Source: Sabethes cyaneus (lineage: Eukaryota > Arthropoda > Insecta > Diptera > Culicidae). From it: a stretch of DNA of 64,000 nt. The stretch covers positions 233,113,206 through 233,177,205 of the forward strand of contig NC_071354.1 in the NCBI RefSeq assembly GCF_943734655.1. Reading direction: 5' to 3'. Below are positions 22,395-30,910 of the stretch, piece by piece (the stretch's first letter is position 1; every line of letters begins with the position of its first letter). The translations under genes and the position numbers were made by a program. Under the pieces are notes generated by a model that ran no database searches, was not told the origin of the DNA, and saw only the letters and a program-made list of their open reading frames with translations.

Positions 22395-23099
22395 TATTTC
22401 GCTTCCGTCTGGTAGACACCATGATGCTGCTCGCTCCTATGCTATTTCTGTGATGCGTGAGTTGAATTACCGCAAAATCGATTTGGTTGCTTTTTCTGCA
22501 TATAGCTCTAGTATAGACTGGTTTGTTTTACTGGACAGCGACAATCGTTCATGGCTTGTGGCAATTTACCAGTTGTTAGACAGCCGCTCTCCCCTGCGTG
22601 AAGTAACCGTCGTTTGGGAATAGTGAAACGGAAGCGAAACGCATGCTTGCGCAAATTTGCGCATCGTTGTAAATCTGCTGCAACAAAAAATAATTTTAAA
22701 CGTTCTAGCGATGAATACCGTAAGTTAAGTTCCAGTCTTTACAAATCATATGTTTTGAGAATCCAAACAGATTTGCGCAGGAATCCGAATTTTTTTTTTG
22801 GAATTTTGTAAACTCAAAACGAAAATGCCGCTCAACTACTACTGATGTGTACCTCGATGATGAGGAATCATAGTCGGGATCTGCTGCGTGTGAGCTTTTC
22901 GCAAGGTTTTTTTCCTCCCCATTCGCCGCTGAGCCTTCTTCAGGTGAAATTACACCACAAATGATTACTACTGCTGCGAAAAAATTGAAATGTTCGTATT
23001 CGGCTGGTCCGGATGGGATTCCGGTTGTTATTTTGTGTCGTTGCATTGAAACTCTAACTGCTCCTCTCTGCTGCATTTTCAACAAATCGTTTATGCGGG

Positions 23100-24320
23100 G
23101 CAAATTCCCGCATATCTGAAAATATTCATATATGTTCCCGATCTTCAAGATTGGTGACCGTCGCAATGCAAAGAATTACCGTGGCATAACTAACTTATCG
23201 GCTGCATCCAAATTATTTAAAATAATTGTTAGCACAGTTATTATGAGTACCACTAAGAACTACATAGATCCCGATCAGCATGGATTCGTACCTGGTCGTT
23301 TCGTGACTACAAACCTTTTGGATTTCGTGTCGAACTGTATCCACAATTTTGCGCTTGGGTGCTACTCAGCGGTTTGTCACGTGGCTGAAATCATTCCTGT
23401 GTGATACAAGTCAAGCTTGGATCGGATTTATCATCTGCATTCACAAACGAATCTGGTGTACCGCAGGGTAGCATTCTTAGCCCACTTCTTTTTATTATAT
23501 TTTTCAATGACGCTGCTCATGCCATAGACAATGGACGTCGACTTGTTTACGCCGATGACTTCAAACTCTACTTGACGATTCGTAGCTTAGAAGATTGTTA
23601 TCATCTGCAGTTTTTATTAGATAAATTTACGACGTGGTAAACTGAATTCCTTGACTGAAGTTCGAAAACAGACACTGAGGAAGCCTGCAAGTCGTAGGCG
23701 AAATACGTATCTGTCATTGAATAAAATACACATAGTAGAATTAAATTGGATAAGTTTTCTTATTTTTTATTTTTAGGCTGAATTCCTTGCTTATAAGCAC
23801 TGCTAAATGTGAAGTAATTACTTTTCACCGATCTCAAACGCCGATTCTCTTCGAGTATGCTATTAATGGGCAAGCGCTAAAGAGAGTGGATCACGTTAAT
23901 GACCTTGGCGTTATTCTTGACAGAAAGCTGACATTCCACAGGCACCGCATGGCGATCGTGTCTAAAGCGAGTAGACAATTAGGGTTCATCACTAGATCCT
24001 CATTGCCTGAAAGCCTTGTACTGCTCTCAAGTACGTCCGATACTAGAAAATGTATGTGTGGTTTTGACCCCGCACCAACTCGATTGGAACTTGCGGATTG
24101 AGCGTGTGCAGAGAAGATTCGTTCGTTTAGCTTTGAGGGATTTCCCCTTGCGAGATCCTGCCAACCTGCCCTCTCATCCGGATCGTTGCCGCTTAATTGA
24201 ATTAGACACACTTGAACGACGCCGCAAATTACAACAGGCCTTACTCGTGACGAAAGTGCTTAACGGTGAAATGGACTCCCCAAAACTGCTGACAAATCTA
24301 TTAAGAATTGACTGAATTAC
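23100..24320 (+). pseudogene. Reverse transcriptase of the Jockey-like element (broken)
   Basis: Recognisable in pieces are MFPIFKIGDRRNAKNYRGI, DQHGFVPGRFVTTNL, SGVPQGSILSPLLFIIFFND, LVYADDFKLYLTI (catalytic YADD), ISTAKCEVITFHRS and DHVNDLGVILDRKLTFHRH, then the C-terminal RIERVQRRFVRLALRDFPLR and DRCRLIELDTLERRRKLQQ. At least three frame changes plus the insertion at 23654-23777 prevent translation. Confidence 0.82.
23654..23777 (+). mobile_element. Short retroposed insertion inside the RT
   Basis: A 124-bp segment is bracketed by a perfect 12-bp direct repeat, CTGAATTCCTTG (23642-23653 and 23778-23789). Removing it and one copy of the repeat joins ...DKFTTW to LNSLLISTAKC, the expected RT sequence. 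It contains GAGGAAGCCTGCAAGTCGTA and ATACGTATCTGTCATTGAAT and ends in a T-rich stretch. It is most likely the 3' end of a non-LTR element or a SINE. Confidence 0.8.
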
Positions 24321-24520
24321 AAGCTGAAGCGTGAAAACGCGTTACCACTTCGAAGACGTCATTTCCGACAACCAATCACGAAGCGGGAATTCTGGTAAAA
24401 CATGGGTTCAGTATTTTCAATTTTTCTATAGTTCAACCTCAAGAATCAATACTCTATTTCATTTGGGTCAATTCTTAGAATATTTTTCGATTGATTGGTG
24501 TAAGAATATTGAAAATCGGT

Positions 24521-24784
24521 CGGGAAACCGCTAAGCTACTCGCGTTCAAAACCTGACAACTTTTCGAGAAAGATTTTTTCGAATTACTCCCTATCCCAAA
24601 CCTTGCCGTAAGACGTAGTCCCAAACTAGTAAATACTAGGCACATAATCATCGGATGCCACCCATATGTTGCTACTCCATTATTCACTAGGGCCAATGAA
24701 GATTGCAAAATAAGGGCTGGAAAAATCAATTGGGACAACACGCTATTCCGCGCATTAACTACCATTGTTGTTCGCATTCTACTG
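24521..24784. other. Unassigned DNA
   Basis: No gene recognised. It lies between the 3' end of the Jockey-like element and an RTE-like fragment. Confidence 0.35.
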
Positions 24785-25020
24785 TATCGTATGCTGCCCT
24801 GAAGTCCACCAAAATATATTGCGTGGGAACATTGTACTCCCAACACTTCTGGAGGATTTATCGGAGGGTAAAAATATGACCCGTAGTAGTACGACCGCCT
24901 GATACTGCCCTACGAATTCTCTTGCGAGTTGGCATAGACGACGTAGACAAATTTTTGAGCTCACCGTATAGGCGGTGTTGACCAGCGTAATGCCGCGGAA
25001 TTATAGCAATCTACCCGATT
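24785..25020 (-). mobile_element. RTE-like RT fragment
   Basis: On the minus strand diverged RT blocks appear: RGITLVNTAYTVSSKICLRR, LAREFVGQYQA and a TTGRI-type block leading to PRNIFWWTSGQHTIQ, which corresponds to the HHIFIDFKAAYDT region with frameshifts. It matches bases of the copies at 18.1-18.4 and 61.2-61.45 kb. Both ends are truncated; the left end of the repeat array (25028) abuts its N-terminal side. Confidence 0.75.
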
Positions 25021-25027
25021 CCTCTTT

Positions 25028-25835
25028 TTGACGTAGGAATACGTCTTTGTTTACTAAACTGGGTAGCATTTTGTGAAAACGAAAATAAAAGTGTAACGTT
25101 TGAATGAAAGATTTCAAATGCTAATAACTCCTAAATTACTGAACTAAACTGAACAATTTATATGTCGTTGGATAGATAGCAATTTTATGGAGGAGGTAAG
25201 AGGGGGTGGGCTCCTATGCAAATGAAACACTAATTTCCTCAAAACTCGAGAAGTAATCAAGCAAATGGAACCAAATTTGGCATGTGCGGGTTTTAGAAGG
25301 TAGGATTTTTTTCTATGGTGTACTAAGAGCCCTTCCCCGTCTAAAAGGTGAGGGGGGGGGGGGCTCCCATACAAATGAAATACAAATTTCCTCATAAATC
25401 TCGAACTAATCAAACAAATTGGAAAAAAAACTGGCATATGGGTATTACAGAAGGTAAGAAGTTTTTCTATAGTGAATTGAGACCTCTCCCCTCTGTAGGA
25501 GAGAGGGCTCCCAAACAAATAATATACAAATTTCCTCATAACTCGAGAGCTAACCAAGCAAAAGGAACCAAATTTGGCATGCGGAGGTTTTTTCAGGTAA
25601 GAATTTTTTCTATGGTATACTGAGACTTCTTCTTCTTCTAAGAGGGGGGGCTCCCATACAAATGAAATACAAGTTTCTTCATAACTCTAGAGCTAATCAG
25701 GCAAATGGAACCAAATTTTTCATGTTGGGGTTTTTGGAGGCATGAATTTATTTTATGATGGCTTGAGACCTCTCACCCCTGTGGTAGGGGAATAAGGACT
25801 CTCATATAAACAAAACAGAAATTTTTTCGTATGTG
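25028..25835. repeat. Helitron-type 141-bp tandem array, copy 2
   Basis: It has the same leader as 7075-7260 (TTGACGTAGGAATACGTC..., GTCGTTGGATAGATAG), then about five diverged 141-bp units. The last unit ends in GAGACCTCTCACCCCTGTGG...ACTCTCAT, the same end unit as in the Helitron at 60710-60770. Helitron termini are not seen here either, so leader and array may form a separate subfamily or a decayed one. Confidence 0.75.
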
Positions 25836-25929
25836 TCATATTTTCTGCTATGTAACAAGCGGGAATCTGTGAAAGTAAACTAGTAAAACCTTCTCGGGGC
25901 AAAAGACAGTGAATCGACGCCGCTAACTT

Positions 25930-26050
25930 ACGTGCCTGTTGCCATTCATGTCAAAAGAGAAGGACATTCGAATGGCACGTCATATTTGCGATGAACGTTC
26001 TTTGGCTTCAATGTTATTTGTAACCACTGGCCCTTTTAAAGGCCACAAGC
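25930..26050 (+). pseudogene. Histone H3 3'-end remnant
   Basis: Codons read AIHVKR around 25940, then after a small deletion DIRMARHICDERS (about 25964-26002), aligned to the histone H3 C-terminal DIQLARRIRGERA. The stretch that should hold VTIMPK is shortened and the stop codon is not conserved. About 25 nt downstream lies a stem-loop like that of replication-dependent histone messages. H3 packages DNA in nucleosomes; this copy cannot encode it. Upstream H3 sequence was not recognised, so only the last quarter is present. The family match is my own reading and not a database result. Confidence 0.6.
26029..26044 (+). terminator. Histone-type 3' stem-loop (degenerate)
   Basis: GGCCCTTTTAAAGGCC, preceded by CCACT and followed by ACAAGCGAGCAAAG, has the shape and flanks of the histone mRNA 3' processing signal. 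That signal is a 6-bp stem, 4-nt loop, ACA-like flank and purine-rich downstream element. One stem pair is mismatched. It is expected to be non-functional in this pseudogene context. Confidence 0.55.
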
Positions 26051-26165
26051 GAGCAAAGTAAGATTATTGTAGCATGTCAAGCTAGACTGGCCATTCATTA
26101 TTATTTCAACTTTTATGATGCACACAATTGATTTTTAAAAGAAATCTCTATGTCGCAATGGTTGC

Positions 26166-26234
26166 AGGCGTTGTACTTATGAACCCCCGTCCATGTATTT
26201 TCAAAGCCACCATTGCAGTCAATGAAGAATTATG
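26166..26234 (+). repeat. Family-K repeat, left part, interrupted
   Basis: GCAGGCGTTGTACTTATGAA to TCAATGAAGAATT matches the minus strand of 2253-2450. The rest of the repeat resumes at 30088. The retrotransposon between is therefore inserted in it. Confidence 0.75.
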
Positions 26235-26319
26235 AACGGATTGATTAACCGTTACGTTCCACAAGTTCAAAGACGTTCGAGGAAATATCTTCCATGGCAG
26301 ACAAAGGAGCAAGAACTTT

Positions 26320-27000
26320 GACGTTTGAAAGCAAAAAAGAAAGCTGCTTTTAAGAGACTTTCTGCTAGTGGTGCATTATTATTGCTTCGTGAATATAATC
26401 GACGTATTAACTATGAATACAAAGCTCTCAGGCGACGTTGCTACTCGAACTACAGACGACAAATGGAGAGAAAGTTAAAGTCAGTTCCCAAGATGTTCTG
26501 GAATTTTGTTAACGAACAACGAAAGGTGTCAGGTTTGCCTTCCAGTATGGAATTTGGTGGCGATAAGGCTGATGTGCCGCTGACGCTGCTATATGCAGTA
26601 TGTTTCCATCGAAATTTTCTAGCGTTTTTTGCAACGAAGTGCTTACTTCTGCACAAATTTCAGACACCGCAAGCTATGTTCCTCGTCTTGGACACTCCTT
26701 CGCTTCTTTTGACATCGATAACCATATGATTCTGGCAGCCGCCGCCAAACTGAAGCATTCGTGTTCTCCGGGTCCGGACAGGGTTACAGTAACGCTGATT
26801 AAAAAGTGCATCACTGGGTTGCTCCTACCTCTCACTCATTTGTTTTGCCTATCTCTTTCTACCGGAAGATTTCCAGTAGCTTGGAAACGGGCATTTTTGT
26901 TCCCGGTTCACAAATAGGGCGATCGAGCGAATGTCGACAACTACCGGGGAATTTCTGCAATGTGCGCTCCGTCAAAACTATTCCAGTTAGTTGTCATTAA
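26320..27000 (+). pseudogene. Jockey-like ORF2, linker and first RT motifs
   Basis: Frames read AAFKRLSASGALLLLREYNR, KALRRRCYSNYRRQMERK, VPKMFWNFVNEQRK, then after a frameshift SCSPGPDRVTVTLIKKC, FCLSLSTGRFPVAWKRAFLF and PVHK. The region ends in SAMCAPSKLFQLVVI exactly at the TTAA where the MITE begins, and continues at 28481 with KPFFSHCQQAIADEQHGFIH. Confidence 0.78.
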
Positions 27001-28476
27001 CCCTTTAAGCACGGAGGGTTTTCGTTACGATATTTTTGGTTTTTGGATCAATATAATTTTTTTTTATCGCTCGAGACACCAAAACCAGTGTATTCTACAG
27101 ATTGCAATAAATGTTTGCTAAATTTAGCAACCCACATAATTGTGTGGGTTCGGCCTTATCTTATACCATTGCACTATGGGCAAAAACGAGCCGAAAAAAC
27201 GGATGCAATTAAGATATAGCCTGCAGGCTGATAACATGTAGATGATCTTATGTAAAATTTTCCGGAGAATCGCATGGTGCCCACCGCTTTCCTGTTTGTC
27301 ATCGAGAAGTGCCTCATTTTGCTCATTTTCCCCTATTTTTAACATTTTTTACCCTTTTTGGACTATACCAAGCCAGGCTTTGAAAAAACAAAACATGGAA
27401 AACCTAATTATTTTGTGTAAAGAAGCCCACAGAATTGAATAAGGTTGACCCCGTTTAGTTTAGAGCGAGATCATCGCTTCGAGGCTCATAAACTTCAGCT
27501 TCTGAAGCAGCGGAATGGTCGCTACGTAGCTATGGAAATATGCGCAACTTTTTGCATGTTAAGTTTTTACTAATCTTAATACAACAGATATACCGGAACG
27601 TCCAGATTGGCTTAAAACATTCAAATGTTGATCCAAGAATTTGTCTTAGAAAATACCGTAGTTGAATACATCATTTGCCACACTTCTTTATTATTTTACA
27701 ATTTATAAATGACCAGTTTTAGGATCTGGTAGTACTCTAAACGGAAGTTCCGTAGTGTGGAGCATGAACGAATACTCTACAGTATAATGTATTCATTCTT
27801 ACTGACTCAAAATGAGATGGCAGCAGCAAATTTCGTTTTATTTCATCTATTACTTATGACGTGAAAAAGTAATCCCACTGCGATCTGGAATATCTCTGGG
27901 AAAATGGATCCAAAATTTGCTAATATATTTTTTCATTGAAGGTCAATCTAAGGTGGTTATTTGAAGACAAGTTGTATAAAAATCGATCAAAAAATAGTAA
28001 AGATAGAGCCAAAAGTGTAACGGCAAGTACACTAATTTTTGAAGTCCCGGCGGGAACGTAGAGGTAAAAGTAGGTATACAGTAAGGCCGAACCTACACAA
28101 TTGTGTAGATATGAAAAACAATATGCATAAGTAAGTTGTATAAGTTATTTCGCGTAAATTTTTAATTGCATCAATTAGAAATACTTATTACCAATAATTT
28201 TTTATCTAAGCAATTTCGAAATACGGATCCAATAAGAAAATACGACAGATAAAACTTTTTGCTGTTTTCACAAGATTTTGAAGACTAGACATAAATTAAT
28301 CCAAACACAAAAGAAAACTTCTTTTCAGCTATTTTCGATTTTTTTTACGAGTTACGATGTTTACACAAGAGATTGGCGCCATATATGTAAAAGTACGACG
28401 TTTAGAAAGGAAAGGAAAATTTTTTAAAAGTAGTCATGTCTCACCTACACAATTGTGAGGGCTCGGGCTTAAAGGG
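27001..28476. mobile_element. piggyBac-type non-autonomous element
   Basis: TTAA at 26997-27000 and 28477-28480 flanks termini CCCTTTAAGCACGG (left) and CCCTTTAAGCCCGA (complement of right). Subterminal ACACAATTGTGT-type palindromes recur at about 27130, 28095 and 28445. It holds no transposase frame. Removing it with one TTAA restores a continuous RT peptide across the junction. Confidence 0.85.
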
Positions 28477-28480
28477 TTAA

Positions 28481-29030
28481 ACCATTTTTTTCGCATTGTC
28501 AACAAGCCATTGCAGATGAGCAACACGGTTTTATCCACGAATCTACTTTGTTTTACAAACTATGTGACGGACATCTTTATTGGACGATCCCAAACAGATG
28601 CGGTATATACAGACCTGTGATTTACCTTCGACTAGGTTAATCACCGCATTGCAGTCGCTAAATTGGATCGATACGGTTTTTATGGCAATCCCCGCTACTT
28701 CCGAGATTGCGCAAGGCAGTCATCTGGGCCTACTAGTGTTTGTTCTGTATTTCAATGACATAATCCGCTCACTAAAATGTCCAATACACGCCTTTGCGGA
28801 TGATTTGAAGCTATTCAATAGGATCCATAGCACTACTGACGCGCTATTTCTTCAACAACAACTTGATATGTTTGCTAACTGGTGCGAGGTAAATCGTATG
28901 CTGCTCAACCAAATGAAGTGCTCTATGATTACGTTTACAAGAAAAAATCAGCCGTTACGTTTCGACTATAATCTCAACGGAATTCCAATTCAACTAGTCG
29001 ACCATGTCAAGGATCTCGGTGTGGTGTAAG
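28481..29030 (+). pseudogene. Jockey-like RT, palm and thumb
   Basis: FSHCQQAIADEQHGFIHEST comes first, followed by a region where deletions have removed the first catalytic aspartate block. Then IAQGSHLGLLVFVLYFNDII, HAFADDLKLFNRI (catalytic FADD), MFANWCEVNRMLLNQMKC, SMITFTRKNQP and QLVDHVKDLGVV appear, ending in a stop at about 29027. It is closely parallel to the copies at 7.9 and 23.4 kb. Confidence 0.82.
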
Positions 29031-29115
29031 ATGTTAAACTAACCTTCAACTTGAAGGCTTCAAGCAGCAAATATCACTCATTGTTGCCAAAGCCTCTAGG
29101 CAGTTAGGCTTAATT

Positions 29116-29370
29116 CTCGGGTACTTTTTCATTTAGACGTATCTGCAAATGAGAGATTCTCTTCGTGTCTCCTCTCTTCCGCTTTTTACGGCGATACTAA
29201 TGCATTGAAAACAAAATTTTCAAAACATTTGGCTAGCTAGTGACTCCGGCGACCGATTCATGCAAAGCTGATGTGTCAAAATGCATTATAATCGCCGTAA
29301 ACGGCGGAAGAGAGGAGACACGAAGAGAGTCTCTCATTTGCAGATACGTCGAAATGAAAAAGTACCCGAG
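29116..29370. mobile_element. Palindromic MITE, about 80-bp inverted repeats
   Basis: Ends CTCGGGTACTTTTTCATTT and its complement are flanked by AATT on both sides (29112-29115, 29371-29374). The arms continue through GACGTATCTGCAAATGAGAG and GTCTCCTCTCTTCCGC. Removing 255 bp plus one AATT connects SRQLGLI to IMRMTRDFRS, restoring the host protein. A half copy of the family lies at 2093-2215. Confidence 0.88.
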
Positions 29371-29371
29371 A

Positions 29372-29990
29372 ATTATGCGAATGACTCGTGATTTCCGCAG
29401 TATCGAATGCTTAGTAACGCTTTACGGGTCGCTTATTCGGTCTTCATTAGAATATTGCTCTGCTGTATGGATTCCTCACTACAACAATGCCAATCAAAAT
29501 CGGCGATGCATCGAAAGCATCCAGCGCCGATTCGTACGCTACGCGCTTCGAATGCTGCCTTGGAGACAGCCCATGAGGAATACACGATACGAAGATAGCT
29601 GCCAGTTCATTCGAATAGACACCCTCGAATTATGCCGAGAAACAGCGCGCGCCATAGTAGTTTCCGATATCCTGACTTTCAACATTGATTGCCCCAACAT
29701 TCTTCGCCAGATCAATCTAAACGCACCATTAAAGGTCCAAACAGAATGCTGCGTCAACGCATCCGTCAACGTCAATTTGACAGTAAACCCTTGGGAAAAC
29801 TGTCAGAATAACGCTGACGGACGCGTTGACGCCGCATTCTGTTTGGCCCTTAAGAGTGTTGTGAAGGATTCCTTTGCTTAACCTGCCTTTTCCCTGCGCC
29901 ATCACTGATCTGCAACGTGCATTCAACCGAGTTTCAACAGCGTTTGACTTTTATTTGTCTCAGCAAGTGTTACGTTCTAAATTTGTCTCA
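29372..29990 (+). pseudogene. Jockey-like ORF2, C-terminal domain
   Basis: Reads RMTRDFRSIECLVTLYGSLI, EYCSAVWIPHYNN, RRCIESIQRRFVRYALRMLPW, SCQFIRIDTLELCRETARAI and LTFNIDCPNILRQINLNAPL. The MITE at 29733 interrupts it. The native C-terminus resumes as NLPFPCAITDLQRAFNRVST and FDFYLSQQVLRSKF before the final stop. Confidence 0.8.
29733..29849. mobile_element. Short TTAA-flanked foldback MITE
   Basis: TTAA at 29729-29732 and 29850-29853 brackets two arms of about 50 bp. The arms begin AGGTCCAAACAGAATGC and, on the complement of the right side, GGGCCAAACAGAATGC. The centre is about 15 bp. It is translated in frame by chance within the RT ORF (QTECCVNASVNVNLTV), which can mislead annotation. 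Confidence 0.85.
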
Positions 29991-30087
29991 ATGTTTCGAT
30001 GTTTACTGTATTAGTTATTAAGGGCCATTAGGGCATTGTTGCCTGTTGGTAAAGTTATAATAAAGTAAATAAAGTAAAATGAATCTG

Positions 30088-30122
30088 AATATTTCACTCT
30101 TTTCTTTCAACCATTCACTCAG
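30088..30122 (+). repeat. Family-K repeat, right part
   Basis: GAATCTGAATATTTCACTC and TTTTCTTTCAA follow the A-rich tail of the Jockey-like element and match the part of family K missing from 26166-26234. Confidence 0.7.
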
Positions 30123-30499
30123 ACAATGGCACTCAGATGCAGTTTACATTATTCTTTGATCTAATGATCTGATATAGTCCTACGTCACCCTTTCGTACAA
30201 CCCTTAGGGCGGTATATCTTGTAGTTTCTTGTAAGTGGGACAAACACCTTTCCTTCACTTCTCTGGTAGTTTTTCTTACTCCTAAATCCTTGAAATTATA
30301 CAGATACATTGTCATTACTAGCGATTCTTGGTCATAATTTGCTACGATGAGGTAATTGGGCTTGTTAATGTTTCAAGTTTTTTCAATTGATGATTCATTT
30401 GGGTCAATTTGAATTTCGGAAATTGGATAGACGTTTTGGGAATGTTGTTCAGAATGTTTTTGGTTGACTGACTATTTGGACTTTAATTTTTTCACTCAA

Positions 30500-30910
30500 T
30501 TCTCGTAGTAAGCGAGAAGCGGTTTGCTCAAGTGCAAGTGATCTACAAATCTAATCCTGACAGTCATCACATATTTGCGGTATTTCTTCTCAGCTTTCTG
30601 GCTACGCCTACGCAAATTCCATGAATAAAGCTAAGCTTACGGTTTTTTTTCGCACTTCCACAGATGGTAATGGTCGTGTTTTATTCCGCACTTCATAATT
30701 TCACGCACGACGCACGGTGCCTTTCAGCGAGGTAAAAAACAACGATAAAAATAATGTTTGCATAATGAAAAGGTGCCCACCTGCACACGCGTGTTGATGA
30801 TATTTCAGATTAAAATACGCGGCTGCGGTGCAGCGATGCGAGTCAAACGTGGGACATACACGCGGTCGGACTGTTGGACTGTTACAGCAAATAACCGATA
30901 CGCAAATGCA
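30500..30910 (+). repeat. Inverted duplication, left copy
   Basis: Contains, in order, TACGCCTACGCAAATTCCAT, ATAATTTCACGC, AACGATAAAAATAATGTTTG, AAAAGGTGCCCACCTGCACA and GCGGTGCAGCGATGCGAGTC. The inner edge is at CGGTCGGACTGTTGGACT. The reverse complement of this series is at 35405-35790. No coding frame is convincing. Confidence 0.82.

Larger units (their letters stand above)
22020..24520 (+). mobile_element. Jockey/CR1-like non-LTR retrotransposon, decayed
   Basis: Endonuclease sequence starts near 22022, a linker follows, and reverse transcriptase spans 23100-24310. The reading frame is broken by several frameshifts and stops and by a 124-bp insertion at 23654-23777. The C-terminal coding region ends near 24370 (NQSRSG in one frame, RQPITKRE in another), followed by a 3' untranslated region to about 24520. 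Most of the upstream part of the element is missing. Confidence 0.78.
26235..30087 (+). mobile_element. 5'-truncated Jockey-like non-LTR retrotransposon carrying three MITEs
   Basis: The element starts within the linker between endonuclease and RT (QRRSRKYLPWQTKEQ). It continues through RT (26600-27000, 28481-29030) and the C-terminal domain (29100-29890), and ends in a TAAAGTAAA-rich tail near 30087. Three MITEs split it at 27001-28476, 29116-29370 and 29733-29849. The element itself interrupts a family-K repeat whose two halves flank it. No perfect target duplication is visible at its outer edges. Confidence 0.8.

Noticed and set aside
29733..29881. Extended C-terminal host-like protein after the RT
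   Set aside because: These codons come from a TTAA-flanked MITE read by chance in frame.
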